From Streptomyces sp. NBC_01235 (lineage in GTDB: Bacteria > Actinomycetota > Actinomycetes > Streptomycetales > Streptomycetaceae), in assembly GCF_035989285.1 (NCBI RefSeq), contig NZ_CP108513.1, positions 3,720,001 through 3,784,000 of the forward strand: a DNA stretch of 64,000 bases, read 5' to 3'. Under the pieces are notes generated by a model. That model did not search any database, was not told the origin of the DNA, and saw nothing but the letters and a program-made list of their open reading frames with translations. The position numbers and the translations under genes were made by a program. Of the stretch, positions 1-8,451 are shown one piece after another. The stretch's first letter is position 1. Every line of letters starts with the position of its first letter.

Positions 1-246
1 CCAGTCCAGGTCGCGGTTGCTGTAGCGGCGCTGGCCGGTGTGCGAGCGGTCGATGTGGGACATCAGCCCGATCCGCTCGTACCAGCGCAGGGTGTGGGCC
101 GTGAGGCCGGTGAAGGCGACGACCTCGCTGATCGTGTAGCTGTCCTGCCCGTCGGGGCGGGGGTGCCGCGGTGGTGGCGCGGAGCAGACGTCTGCGGGGC
201 TCGGGGTTTGCTCGATGGTCACGGGCGTGGTCTGCAACACCGTCAT
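1..246 (-). CDS. MerR-family transcriptional regulator (N-terminal part, cut by window edge)
   Basis: The reverse strand from 246 is open to base 1 and encodes the first 82 residues. After a Pro-rich lead of about 35 residues comes a MerR helix-turn-helix: YTISEVVAFTGLTAHTLRWY, followed by ERIGL and the wing motif GQRRYSNRDLDW. MerR proteins bind a dyad between the -35 and -10 of a stretched promoter and distort it on activation; a matching dyad lies just upstream at 264-281. The effector domain lies outside the window, so the signal is unknown. The ATG at 244-246 is preferred because it gives a complete HTH and is preceded by the dyad-containing promoter. Confidence 0.85.
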   Translation of the reverse strand, partial: MTVLQTTPVTIEQTPSPADVCSAPPPRHPRPDGQDSYTISEVVAFTGLTAHTLRWYERIGLMSHIDRSHTGQRRYSNRDLDW

Positions 247-254
247 GGCCTCCA

Positions 255-286
255 CGCTATGGCCTTGGAGTGCGCTCAAAGCAAGC
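255..286 (-). promoter_or_regulatory. Putative MerR-type promoter and operator
   Basis: The imperfect dyad CTTGGAGTGCGCTCAAAG lies at 264-281 (14 of 18 positions symmetric). On the minus strand it sits in a 19-bp spacer between TTGCTT and TAGCGT, the over-long spacing typical of MerR-controlled promoters. It would drive the MerR gene that starts at 246, which suggests autoregulation. Assignment of the -35 and -10 boxes is inferred. Confidence 0.5.
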
Positions 287-343
287 GGAAACGGTAAGAA
301 AACCGGGGGACGCGGCTTGATCACACTGGTTAACGTGCGGGGC

Positions 344-847
344 ATGAGCCTCGTACGCCGTGCCCTGCCCGAGGACGCCGCCGAAGTGCTGCGGCTGCGT
401 CAGGTGATGATCGACGCGATGGGGGGTCCGGGGGGTGTTCCCCCCAGAGAGCACAGCCCCGTCGACGGGTCCACCGACTGGCACGGCGAGTCGCTGCCCA
501 CGCTGCGGGAGCGGCTGGCCCAGCCCGACGGGGACTTCGCGGCGTTCGTCGTGGAGCACCCGGAGCGCGCGGGGACGCTGGCCGCGCTGGTCGTCGGGAC
601 GGTCGAGTACCGGATCGGGCGGGCCGGCAACCCGCACGGGATCATCGGTTACGTCTTCAGCGTCGCCACCGACCCGGACGCCCGCCGTCGCGGGTACGCG
701 CGCGCGTGCATGGACGCGCTGCTGGAGTGGTTCCGCGCGCGGGGTGCAGCGCAGATCCAGCTCACCGCGTCCGCCGACGCGGCGCCGCTCTACGCGTCCC
801 TCGGCTTCAAGCCCAAGCCGGCCCCCTTGATGGAGCTGCTGCTCTGA
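344..847 (+). CDS. GNAT family N-acetyltransferase
   Basis: A 167-residue protein with the GNAT fold: the beta4 and acetyl-CoA loop segment reads YVFSVATDPDARRRGYARA (the R-x-x-G-x-A pyrophosphate loop), followed by the C-terminal AAPLYASLGF motif. Such enzymes move an acetyl group from acetyl-CoA to an amine; the substrate cannot be told from sequence. ATG 344 starts directly at the domain (MSLVRRALPEDA); a longer frame upstream lacks a plausible start. Residues 27-40 (Gly/Pro-rich, encoded by a G-run/C-run stretch at 421-450) look like an insertion in the loop after helix 1. It is read in the same direction as the serine hydrolase gene 19 bp downstream. Confidence 0.85.
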   Translation: MSLVRRALPEDAAEVLRLRQVMIDAMGGPGGVPPREHSPVDGSTDWHGESLPTLRERLAQPDGDFAAFVVEHPERAGTLAALVVGTVEYRIGRAGNPHGIIGYVFSVATDPDARRRGYARACMDALLEWFRARGAAQIQLTASADAAPLYASLGFKPKPAPLMELLL

Positions 848-866
848 GCCGCATAGGCTCGACGAC

Positions 867-1688
867 ATGTCGCTCAAGAGCCTCGCGCTGATCGAGAACT
901 GGCCGGTTCCCTCCGCCTCGGCGGGTGTCGTACGGGCCGACGGTACGGTCCTGGGGACCCACGGCCCCGTCGGCCGGCGCTTCCCGCTGGCCTCGGTCAC
1001 CAAGCCGCTCGCCGCGTACGCCGCCCTCGTGGCCTACGAGGAGGGGGCGATCGAGCTGGACGAGCCCGCCGGGCCGCCCGGGTCCACGGTCCGTCATCTC
1101 CTCGCGCACACGTCCGGGCTGGCCTTCGACGAGCACCGGGTGACCGCGCCCCCCGGGGAGCGGCGGCTGTACTCCAACGCCGGGTTCGAGCAGCTCGGCG
1201 ACCACCTGGCGAAGGCGACGGACATCCCGTTCGCGGAGTATCTGCGGCAGGCGGTGCTGGAGCCGCTGGGGATGACCGACACCTCCCTGGAGGGCGGGGG
1301 CTCTCCGGCCAAGGACGGGGTGTCGACCGTGACGGACCTGCTGCGGTTCGCGGCCGAGGTGCAGGCGCCCCGGCTGCTGGATCCGCGGACGGTGGCCGCC
1401 GCCATGACCGTGCAGTACCCGGGCACGAAGGGCGTCCTGCCGGGCTACGGGCACCAGAACCCCAACGACTGGGGTCTCGGCTTCGAGATCCGCGACTCCA
1501 AGTCCCCGCACTGGACGGGCGGTTCGTCGTCCCCGCGCACCTTCGGGCACTTCGGCCAGTCCGGCACGTTCCTGTGGGTCGACCCCGACGCGGGCGTCGC
1601 CGGCGTCGCCCTGACGGACCGCGCGTTCGGGCCGTGGGCCCTCGAGGCGTGGCCGGTGTTCACGGACGCGGTGCTCGCCGAGCTCTAG
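867..1688 (+). CDS. Serine hydrolase, beta-lactamase/class C penicillin-binding-protein fold
   Basis: A 273-residue protein with the three active-site elements of the beta-lactamase-related serine hydrolases: SVTK (residues 43-46, nucleophile S43 and K46), YSN (102-104) and HFGQSG (228-233, in place of KTG). No signal peptide is visible, so it is probably cytoplasmic and acts as an esterase or peptidase rather than as antibiotic resistance. It is shorter than typical class C enzymes (about 360). It lies 19 bp after the GNAT gene and may be co-transcribed. Its TAG stop lies inside the left end of an inverted-repeat element. Confidence 0.85.
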   Translation: MSLKSLALIENWPVPSASAGVVRADGTVLGTHGPVGRRFPLASVTKPLAAYAALVAYEEGAIELDEPAGPPGSTVRHLLAHTSGLAFDEHRVTAPPGERRLYSNAGFEQLGDHLAKATDIPFAEYLRQAVLEPLGMTDTSLEGGGSPAKDGVSTVTDLLRFAAEVQAPRLLDPRTVAAAMTVQYPGTKGVLPGYGHQNPNDWGLGFEIRDSKSPHWTGGSSSPRTFGHFGQSGTFLWVDPDAGVAGVALTDRAFGPWALEAWPVFTDAVLAEL

Positions 1689-1891
1689 TGCCGTGACAGG
1701 CGACGTTCGCCCCGTCGCGACGCCCGGCACGCTCCCCCACTGCCTCAAGGGCGTGGGAGGTGCCCCCATGCCCCCACTCGGCGCACCGGCCGAAGACCCA
1801 CGTACGTCCAGTACGAAGGCCTTCGGCCGGGGGGACCCCCAGAGCACGCACCGGACGCCGCTCCTTCACGGGCAAACGGTGCCGGCACTAG
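1685..1891. repeat. MITE-like intergenic element with CTAGTGCCG terminal inverted repeats
   Basis: A 207-bp non-coding element fills the whole gap between two convergent genes. It begins CTAGTGCCG and ends with its complement CCGGCACTAG; inside these, CGTTCGCCC (left) pairs with GGGCAAACG (right). An internal hairpin pairs CCGGCCGAAG (1786-1795) with CTTCGGCCGG (1821-1830). There is no transposase. Both neighbouring genes end in a TAG supplied by the element's own termini. It may also act as a two-way terminator. Confidence 0.6.
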
Positions 1892-2538
1892 GTCATCTCC
1901 CACAGCAGCAGCTCCGCCCCCGTCACGCCCACCGCCTCCAGATCCTTGGCGTCCGTGATGCGTGCCGCGTCGCCCGGCCCCAACTCCAGGCCGTCCAGCC
2001 GGACTTCGCCGCGTACGACGTGGGCGTACACCTGCGGCGCGTCCGGTACGGCCGTCCGCTCGCCCGCCGCCAGACGCCGTACGTGGAGCATCGCGCCCGC
2101 CTCCGGGACCGCGTAGGGGGTCGAGTCCGCGATGCCGTGGACGATCTCGTACGACGGGTCGCCGCCGGGGTCCAGGGGCGCCAGCCACATCTGGACGAAG
2201 GTCAGGGGCGTCGAGCCGTCGTTGCGTTCCACGTGCCGGACGCCGGCCGCCGAGCTGAGCCGCTGTACGTCTCCGGGGCGGACCCGCGTCTCGTGGCCGG
2301 CGGAGTCGCGGTGGGTCAGCTCACCCTCGACCACCCACGTGACGATCTCGGTGTGGCTGTGGGGGTGCTCGTCGAAGCCGGCACCGGGGGCGAGGCGCTC
2401 CTCGTTGCAGGCGATCAGCGAGCCGAAGCGGAGGTTGTCGGGGTCGTAGTGGGGGCCGAAGGAGAAGGCGTGCCACGACTCGATGCCGGCGGCCTGGTCC
2501 CCGCCCGGGTAGCGCTCGTCGGCGCGCCGTACGTCCAT
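1888..2538 (-). CDS. Pirin family protein
   Basis: A 216-residue bicupin. The N-terminal cupin carries the pirin signature: FGPHYDPDNLRFGSL, then the metal-binding segment HPHSHTEIVTWVVEGELTH and a distal E/H (GVRHVERN). The C-terminal cupin is degenerate. Bacterial pirins bind Fe/Mn or act as quercetin 2,3-dioxygenases; the cellular role here is unknown. Start ATG 2538 (MDVRRADERYPGG) is chosen over an upstream in-frame ATG because it begins at the conserved N-terminus. It converges on the serine hydrolase gene, with the inverted-repeat element between, and its TAG stop (1888-1890) is part of that element. Confidence 0.9.
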   Translation of the reverse strand: MDVRRADERYPGGDQAAGIESWHAFSFGPHYDPDNLRFGSLIACNEERLAPGAGFDEHPHSHTEIVTWVVEGELTHRDSAGHETRVRPGDVQRLSSAAGVRHVERNDGSTPLTFVQMWLAPLDPGGDPSYEIVHGIADSTPYAVPEAGAMLHVRRLAAGERTAVPDAPQVYAHVVRGEVRLDGLELGPGDAARITDAKDLEAVGVTGAELLLWEMT

Positions 2539-2699
2539 CACGCGACCACGGTAGACCCGCCGCCGCCCGGGCGCCGGTCGCCGCACGGGCGCCTTGACGA
2601 CCGTACGGCGACCGGGCGACGACCGTACGACGAGCGCAACACGTCCTACCTGCGACCCGGCGGCACACGGCCCCGTCCCGATAAGGCAGTCTTGTCCAC

Positions 2700-3905
2700 G
2701 TGCCTGAACCAGAAACGAGTCGCCCCGATGCCACGGCGCGCGCCGTCCACTCCCATCCCGCGACGCTGAAACGGCTGGAGAAGTCCTCCGGAAGTCTCGC
2801 CGCCCAGGCCATCGCGCGGATGGACGAGACGCTGCCGTGGTACCGGGCGATGCCCCCGGAGAACCGTTCCTGGATCGGGCTGGTCGCCCAGGCGGGTATC
2901 GCCGCCTTCACCGAGTGGTTCCGGCGTCCGGACGCTCCGCAGGCCATCTCCACCGATGTGTTCGGCACGGCGCCGCGCGAGCTGACGCGGGCCATCACCC
3001 TGCGGCAGACCGTCGAGATGGTGCGGACCACCATCGAGGTCATGGAGTCCGCGATCGACGAGGTCGCGGCCCCCGGTGACGAGAACGTGCTGCGCGAGGC
3101 GCTTCTCGTGTACGCCCGGGAGATCGCCTTCGCCACCGCCCAGGTCTACGCCCAGGCCGCCGAGGCACGCGGTGCCTGGGACGCCCGGCTCGAGTCGCTC
3201 GTCGTGAACGCCGTGCTGAGCGGTGAGGCCGACGAGGGGGCCGTGAGCCGGGCCGCCGCGCTCGGCTGGAACTCGCCCGAACATGTGTGTGTGATCCTCG
3301 GGACCGCGCCCGACGGGGACTCCGAGCTGACCGTGGAGGCCATCCGGCGGGCCGCGCGGCACGCCAAGCTCCAGGTGCTCACCGGGGTGCTCGGCTCCCG
3401 GCTCGTCGTGATCGCGGGCGGGAGCGACAATCCGCTCGCCGTCGCCAAGTCGCTGATCGGGCCGTATGCCGCCGGGCCCGTCGTCGCCGGGCCCGTCGTG
3501 CCGGACCTGCTTGCCGCGACCCGGTCCGCGCAGGCCGCCGCCGCCGGGCTCAAGGCCTGTTCCGCCTGGCAGGACGCACCCCGGCCGGTACTGGCGGACG
3601 ATCTGCTCCCCGAGCGCGCGATCGCCGGAGATCCCGGGGCGCGTGATCAGTTGGTGGAGGAGATCTACAGACCGCTGGAGGAGGCCGGGTCCGCACTCCT
3701 GGAGACGCTCTCCGTCTACCTCGAACAGGCGTCCAGCCTCGAAGGGGCCGCACGGATGCTCTTCGTTCACCCGAACACCGTGCGCTACCGGCTTCGACGT
3801 GTGACTGACGTCACCGGTTGGTCGCCTTCGGATGTACGCTCCGCCTTCACGCTCCGGATCGCACTGATCCTGGGGCGTCTGGTCGATGGTGATCCCCAGA
3901 CCTAG
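2700..3905 (+). CDS. fasR: PucR/CdaR-type regulator FasR, controller of fatty acid synthesis
   Basis: A 401-residue protein with a GTG start (2700). The C-terminus has a PucR-type HTH (SSLEGAARMLFVHPNTVRYR, about residues 345-365), as in the FasR proteins encoded directly upstream of fabDHPF in streptomycetes. In Streptomyces coelicolor FasR activates the fab operon by binding its promoter. No sensory cofactor domain is visible; the middle resembles the GGDEF-like fold of CdaR regulators. The stop is 89 bp before fabD, and this gap holds a dyad (3909-3927) that could be its site. Position, length and sequence agree well with the known family. Confidence 0.93.
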   Translation: MPEPETSRPDATARAVHSHPATLKRLEKSSGSLAAQAIARMDETLPWYRAMPPENRSWIGLVAQAGIAAFTEWFRRPDAPQAISTDVFGTAPRELTRAITLRQTVEMVRTTIEVMESAIDEVAAPGDENVLREALLVYAREIAFATAQVYAQAAEARGAWDARLESLVVNAVLSGEADEGAVSRAAALGWNSPEHVCVILGTAPDGDSELTVEAIRRAARHAKLQVLTGVLGSRLVVIAGGSDNPLAVAKSLIGPYAAGPVVAGPVVPDLLAATRSAQAAAAGLKACSAWQDAPRPVLADDLLPERAIAGDPGARDQLVEEIYRPLEEAGSALLETLSVYLEQASSLEGAARMLFVHPNTVRYRLRRVTDVTGWSPSDVRSAFTLRIALILGRLVDGDPQT

Positions 3906-3908
3906 GGC

Positions 3909-3927
3909 TTTGTCGGTACTCAACAAA
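3909..3927. promoter_or_regulatory. Candidate FasR operator upstream of fabD
   Basis: An inverted repeat TTTGT-(9 bp)-ACAAA stands out as AT-rich in the G+C-rich gap between fasR and fabD. Its place in the only sizeable gap ahead of the fab operon fits an activator site, but the match to FasR is inferred from position only. Confidence 0.35.
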
Positions 3928-3994
3928 ACCCCCTGCCGTTCTTCGTCCCTGTCCCCACGGGCGGCTTTGGCCGTCCCCAAGAGAGAGTGTGAGA

Positions 3995-4930
3995 GTGCTC
4001 GTACTCGTCGCTCCCGGCCAGGGCGCCCAGACGCCCGGCTTCCTGACCCCCTGGCTCGACCTCCCCGGTGTCGCCGACCGCCTCGCAGCGCTGTCCGCGG
4101 CCGCCGACCTCGACCTGGTGCACTACGGCACGAACGCCGACGCGGACGAGATCCGTGACACCGCGATCGCTCAGCCGCTGCTCGTGGCGGCCGGAATCGT
4201 TTCCGCGGCGGCACTGGGTACTGAGACATTTGCCGCGGCCGGGTCGCCGGGCGCCGTCGCGGGCCACAGCGTCGGCGAGTTCACCGCCGCCACGTTCGCC
4301 GGCGTCCTCGACGACACCGCCGCGCTGGCCCTCGTCCGCAAGCGGGGTCTGGCCATGGCCGACGCCGCCGCGATCACCGAGACCGGTATGTCGGCGCTGC
4401 TCGGCGGAGACCCCGACGTGTCCGTCGCGCATCTGGAGAAGCTGGGGCTGACCCCGGCGAACATCAACGGCGCGGGCCAGATCGTCGCGGCGGGCACGCT
4501 GGAGCAGCTCGCCGCGCTGAACGAGGACAAGCCCGAAGGCGTCCGCAAGGTCGTCCCGCTGAAGGTCGCCGGCGCCTTCCACACGCACCACATGGCACCC
4601 GCCGTGGAGACCCTCGCCAAGGCCGCCGCGGATCTCACGCCGGCCGACCCGAAGGTCCGTTACGTCTCCAACAAGGACGGGCAGGCGGTCGCCACCGGCG
4701 CCGAGGTCCTGGACCGTCTGGTCGGCCAGGTCGCCAACCCGGTCCGCTGGGACCTGTGCATGGAGACGTTCAAGCAACTCGGCGTGACCGCGATCGTCGA
4801 GGTCTCCCCCGGCGGCACGCTGGTCGGCCTCGCCAAGCGCGCCCTGCCCGGTGTGAAGACGCTGGCGCTGAAGACCCCCGACGACCTCGACGCCGCTCGT
4901 GCGCTCATCGCCGAGCACGGCGTCGCCTAA
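3995..4930 (+). CDS. fabD: Malonyl-CoA:ACP transacylase (FabD)
   Basis: A 311-residue enzyme that transfers malonyl from CoA to the ACP phosphopantetheine arm, feeding fatty-acid (and often polyketide) synthesis. It shows APGQGAQTPGFL at the N-terminus, the nucleophile elbow GHSVGE (Ser about residue 92) and the catalytic His in AGAFHTHHM (about 196). GTG 3995 is chosen because it has a GAGAG ribosome site 9 bp upstream and matches the MLVLVAPG start of known Streptomyces FabD; an in-frame GTG at 3989 is the alternative. Only 9 bp separate it from fabH, so the two form one operon. Confidence 0.95.
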   Translation: MLVLVAPGQGAQTPGFLTPWLDLPGVADRLAALSAAADLDLVHYGTNADADEIRDTAIAQPLLVAAGIVSAAALGTETFAAAGSPGAVAGHSVGEFTAATFAGVLDDTAALALVRKRGLAMADAAAITETGMSALLGGDPDVSVAHLEKLGLTPANINGAGQIVAAGTLEQLAALNEDKPEGVRKVVPLKVAGAFHTHHMAPAVETLAKAAADLTPADPKVRYVSNKDGQAVATGAEVLDRLVGQVANPVRWDLCMETFKQLGVTAIVEVSPGGTLVGLAKRALPGVKTLALKTPDDLDAARALIAEHGVA

Positions 4931-4939
4931 GGAGCCCTG

Positions 4940-5941
4940 ATGGCGAAGATCAAGCCCAGCAAGGGCGCCCCGTACGCGCGCATCCTCGGCGTCGGAGGCT
5001 ACCGGCCCACCCGGATCGTCCCCAACGAGGTCATCCTGGAGACGATCGACTCCTCCGACGAATGGATCCGCTCGCGCTCCGGCATCGAGACCCGGCACTG
5101 GGCGAACGACGAGGAGACCGTCGCCGCCATGTCGGTCGAGGCGTCCGGCAAGGCGATCGCCGACGCCGGGATCACCGCCGAGCAGGTCGGCGCCGTGGTC
5201 GTCTCGACCGTCTCGCACTTCAAGCAGACCCCGGCCGTCGCGACCGAGATCGCCGACAAGCTGGGCACGAACAAGGCCGCCGCCTTCGACATCTCGGCCG
5301 GCTGCGCCGGCTTCGGCTACGGCCTGACCCTCGCCAAGGGCATGGTCGTGGAGGGGTCCGCCGAGTACGTGCTCGTCATCGGCGTCGAGCGGCTGTCCGA
5401 CCTGACCGACCTGGAGGACCGCGCGACGGCCTTCCTGTTCGGCGACGGCGCGGGCGCGGTCGTGGTCGGCCCGTCCACCGAGCCGGCGATCGGCCCGACG
5501 GTCTGGGGCTCCGAGGGCGACAAGTCGGACACGATCAAGCAGACCGTGCCGTGGACGGACTACCGCGACGGCGAGGTCGCGAAGTTCCCCGCGATCACGC
5601 AGGAGGGCCAGGCGGTCTTCCGCTGGGCGGTGTTCGAGATGGCGAAGGTCGCCAAGGAGGCTCTGGACGCCGCCGGCATCACCGCCGACGAACTGGACGT
5701 CTTCATCCCGCACCAGGCCAACGAGCGGATCATCGACTCGATGGTGAAGACTCTCAAGCTGCCGGAGTCCGTCACGGTCGCCCGTGACGTGCGCACCACC
5801 GGCAACACCTCGGCCGCCTCGATCCCGCTCGCGATGGAGCGGCTTCTGGCGACCGGCGAGGCAAAGAGCGGCGACACCGCGCTCGTCATCGGATTCGGGG
5901 CGGGTCTCGTCTACGCCGCCACTGTCGTTACCCTCCCCTAG
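4940..5941 (+). CDS. fabH: Beta-ketoacyl-ACP synthase III (FabH)
   Basis: A 333-residue initiating condensing enzyme that joins acyl-CoA (in streptomycetes mostly branched starters) with malonyl-ACP. The Cys-His-Asn triad is complete: C122 in SAGCAGF, H258 in IPHQANERI and N288 in TTGNTSAAS. An AAGGAG site lies just before ATG 4940. It follows fabD by 9 bp. A gap of 80 bp to acpP includes that gene's own ribosome site, so ACP translation can be set separately. Confidence 0.95.
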   Translation: MAKIKPSKGAPYARILGVGGYRPTRIVPNEVILETIDSSDEWIRSRSGIETRHWANDEETVAAMSVEASGKAIADAGITAEQVGAVVVSTVSHFKQTPAVATEIADKLGTNKAAAFDISAGCAGFGYGLTLAKGMVVEGSAEYVLVIGVERLSDLTDLEDRATAFLFGDGAGAVVVGPSTEPAIGPTVWGSEGDKSDTIKQTVPWTDYRDGEVAKFPAITQEGQAVFRWAVFEMAKVAKEALDAAGITADELDVFIPHQANERIIDSMVKTLKLPESVTVARDVRTTGNTSAASIPLAMERLLATGEAKSGDTALVIGFGAGLVYAATVVTLP

Positions 5942-6021
5942 GCACTCCGTGCCGGATCACCTGGTCCGGTGCGGGAAGCACCACTGCCACACCCTCTGGA
6001 TATCTACGAAGGAGCGCCCAC

Positions 6022-6270
6022 ATGGCCGCCACTCAGGAAGAGATCGTCGCCGGTCTCGCCGACATCGTGAACGAGATCGCCGGCATCCCGGTTGAGGACG
6101 TCCAGCTGGACAAGTCCTTCACCGACGACCTGGACGTCGACTCGCTGTCCATGGTCGAGGTCGTCGTCGCCGCCGAAGAGCGCTTCGACGTCAAGATCCC
6201 GGACGAGGACGTCAAGAACCTCAAGACCGTCGGTGACGCGACGAACTACATCCTCAAGCACCAGGCCTGA
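6022..6270 (+). CDS. acpP: Acyl carrier protein
   Basis: An 82-residue acidic ACP carrying growing acyl chains. The phosphopantetheine attachment serine is S41 in the DVDSLSMVE motif. A strong AAGGAGC ribosome site at about 6010-6016 precedes ATG 6022, in keeping with the high amounts of ACP needed. It is third gene of the fabD-fabH-acpP-fabF operon; a GC-rich hairpin follows at 6297-6314. Confidence 0.97.
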   Translation: MAATQEEIVAGLADIVNEIAGIPVEDVQLDKSFTDDLDVDSLSMVEVVVAAEERFDVKIPDEDVKNLKTVGDATNYILKHQA

Positions 6271-6296
6271 TCAGCCGATCCCTGGGCTGACTGCCC

Positions 6297-6314
6297 CGCC
6301 ACCCGGCGGTGGCG
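6297..6314 (+). terminator. Intercistronic hairpin between acpP and fabF
   Basis: CGCCACC and GGTGGCG form a perfect 7-bp stem with a CGGC loop, between acpP and the fabF ribosome site. It has no U-run. It could weaken transcription into fabF or protect the acpP message, helping to make ACP in excess. The function is inferred. Confidence 0.4.
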
Positions 6315-6348
6315 CCGCTGAATCCTCGCAACGTTGGAGAAAGAATCC

Positions 6349-7629
6349 GTGAGCCCGACCAATCACACCGTGGTCGTCACCGGTATCGGCGCAACCACAC
6401 CGCTGGGTGGCGACGCAGCCTCTACCTGGGAGGGTCTCGTCGCCGGCAAGTCCGGTGTCAAGGCCCTGGAGCAGGACTGGGCGGCCGAGCAGGCCGTCCG
6501 TATCGCGGCCCCGGTCGCGGTGGAGCCTCTTGAGGTGATCCCGCGGCCGCAGGCCCGAAAGCTGGACCGTTCGGCGCAGTTCGCGCTGATCGCGGCCCAG
6601 GAAGCCTGGAAGGACGCCGGTTTCTCCGGCAAGGCCGGCGAGGCGGGCAGCGACGGCAAGGTCGACCCCGACCGGCTCGGCACGGTCATCGCCTCCGGCA
6701 TCGGCGGCGTGACCACCCTCCTCGACCAGTACGACGTGCTGAAGGAGAAGGGCGTCCGCCGCGTCTCCCCGCACACCGTGCCCATGCTGATGCCGAACAG
6801 CCCCTCCGCCAACGTGGGTCTGCTCGTGGGCGCCCGCGCGGGCGTGCACACGCCGGTCTCGGCGTGCGCGTCGGGCGCGGAGGCCATCGGCTACGGCATC
6901 GAGATGATCCGTACGGGCCGTGCCGACGTCGTCGTCGCCGGCGGCACGGAGGCGGCGATCCACCCGCTGCCCATCGCCGCGTTCGGCAACATGATGGCGA
7001 TGTCCAAGAACAACGACGACCCGCAGGGCGCCTCGCGTCCCTACGACGTCGCGCGTGACGGCTTCGTCATGGGCGAGGGCGCCGGTGTCATCGTCCTGGA
7101 GTCCGCCGAGCACGCCGCCAAGCGCGGGGCGCGGGTGTACGCCGAGGCGGTCGGCCAGGGCATCTCCTCCGACGCCCACGACATCGTGCAGCCCGAGCCC
7201 GAGGGCCGCGGCATCTCGCACGCGCTGCAGAACCTGCTGGACAACACCGACCTGGACCCGGCGGAGATCGTGCACGTCAACGCGCACGCCACCTCGACGC
7301 CGGCCGGTGACGTGGCCGAACTGAAGGCGCTGCGCAAGGTGTTCGGCGACGACGCCGACCACATGGCGGTGTCCGCGACCAAGTCGATGACCGGTCACCT
7401 GCTGGGCGGCGCGGGCGGTGTCGAGTCCGTCGCGACGGTGCTCGCGCTGTACCACCGGGTCGCTCCGCCGACCATCAACGTCGAGAACCTCGACCCCGAC
7501 GCCGAGGCGAACGCGGACATCGTGCGGGGCGAGGCGCGCAAGCTGCCCGTCGAGGGCCGTATCGCCGCCCTGAACGACTCGTTCGGGTTCGGCGGGCACA
7601 ACGTGGTCCTGGCGTTCCGCACAGTCTGA
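6349..7629 (+). CDS. fabF: Beta-ketoacyl-ACP synthase II (FabF)
   Basis: A 426-residue elongation condensing enzyme with the KAS II triad: C173 in the VSACASGAEAIGYG stretch, H313 in NAHATSTPAGD and H350 in SMTGHLLGGAG, with K345 in SATK. GTG 6349 (MSPTNHTVVVTG) is preferred over the TTG at 6334 because GGAGAAAG lies at the right distance upstream. It is the last gene of the fab operon; a strong terminator follows 19 bp after the stop. Confidence 0.95.
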   Translation: MSPTNHTVVVTGIGATTPLGGDAASTWEGLVAGKSGVKALEQDWAAEQAVRIAAPVAVEPLEVIPRPQARKLDRSAQFALIAAQEAWKDAGFSGKAGEAGSDGKVDPDRLGTVIASGIGGVTTLLDQYDVLKEKGVRRVSPHTVPMLMPNSPSANVGLLVGARAGVHTPVSACASGAEAIGYGIEMIRTGRADVVVAGGTEAAIHPLPIAAFGNMMAMSKNNDDPQGASRPYDVARDGFVMGEGAGVIVLESAEHAAKRGARVYAEAVGQGISSDAHDIVQPEPEGRGISHALQNLLDNTDLDPAEIVHVNAHATSTPAGDVAELKALRKVFGDDADHMAVSATKSMTGHLLGGAGGVESVATVLALYHRVAPPTINVENLDPDAEANADIVRGEARKLPVEGRIAALNDSFGFGGHNVVLAFRTV

Positions 7630-7647
7630 GAACCGCTTGTACATGAC

Positions 7648-7681
7648 CGAAGGGCCCCCACCGGCCGGTGGGGGCCCTTCG
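7648..7681. terminator. Strong bidirectional terminator after fabF
   Basis: A perfect 17-bp inverted repeat, CGAAGGGCCCCCACCGG with its complement and no spacer. It lies between the convergent fabF and DUF3145 genes and could end both transcripts. Confidence 0.85.
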
Positions 7682-7694
7682 CGTGTCCGGAAAC

Positions 7695-8189
7695 TCAGAC
7701 CACCTGGTGCAGCCAGCGCACCGGAGCTCCCTCACCCGCGTAGCGGAACGGCTCCAGTTCGTCGTCCCACGGCTTGCCCAGGAGCTTGGAGAGTTCGGAC
7801 TCCAGGTCCGTCTCGCCGCGTCGGCTGCGCAGGAGGGCCGCGCGCAGCCGGTCCTCCGGGATCAGGATGTCGCCGTGGATGCCGGTGACGGCGTGGAAGA
7901 TGCCGAGGTCGGGGGTGCAGCTGTAGCGCTCGCCCTCGGCGGTGGCGCAGGGCTCGGCGGTGACCTCGAAGCGCAGCAGGTGCCAGCCTCTCAGCGCCGA
8001 CGCCAGCTTGGACGCCGTGCCGGCCTCGCCCTTCCAGGAGAACTCCGAGCGCCAGGTGCCGGGCGCGGCGGGCTGCCGGATCCAGTCGAGGCTGACGCGC
8101 GTGCCGAGCACCCCGGCCACAGCCCACTCGACGTGCGGGCACAGCGCGCGCGGCGCGGAGTGCACGTACAGAACTCCACGTGTCGTCAC
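7695..8189 (-). CDS. DUF3145 domain protein
   Basis: A 164-residue actinobacterial protein of unknown function that is regularly found next to the fab operon in streptomycetes. The GTG start at 8189 gives MTTRGVLYVHSAPRALCPHV, the family N-terminus; a longer ATG frame (8231) would add residues not typical of the family. It contains a compact alpha/beta core with WDDELEPFRYAGEGAPVRW near the C-terminus and no recognisable catalytic motif. It converges on fabF across a shared terminator. The placement hints at a link with lipid metabolism, but this is not shown. Confidence 0.88.
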   Translation of the reverse strand: MTTRGVLYVHSAPRALCPHVEWAVAGVLGTRVSLDWIRQPAAPGTWRSEFSWKGEAGTASKLASALRGWHLLRFEVTAEPCATAEGERYSCTPDLGIFHAVTGIHGDILIPEDRLRAALLRSRRGETDLESELSKLLGKPWDDELEPFRYAGEGAPVRWLHQVV

Positions 8190-8451
8190 CGGGACCTCCG
8201 GGCAGAGCGGGACAGTCTTGCAGGCTGGCATGGCGGCGGTGGCGGGCAGCCGCGTTGATGGCGAGGCTACCCTGCGGCGGCGCAAGGAGTGTGACGTACC
8301 GTCGGTCCCAGTGCCCCGAAACCTCCGCCATTCACTCGGCAGGACGCCTGTGCGGGCTGGATGCGTTCCATCTTGTGGGTGTGATTCGCCGGGAACTCCC
8401 GCGCGTTGTCATAGGGGGGCGTTGTTCGAGGAGCGAGGGGAACACCAGCGG

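Noticed and set aside
867..1688. Antibiotic-resistance beta-lactamase
   Set aside because: There is no signal peptide, and HFGQSG replaces the KTG box; it is better called a serine hydrolase.
3920..5713. A 597-codon open frame on the minus strand across fabD and fabH
   Set aside because: Shadow of the genuine fab genes: high GC3 keeps the complementary frame open. Its product has no family motif and there is no ribosome site.
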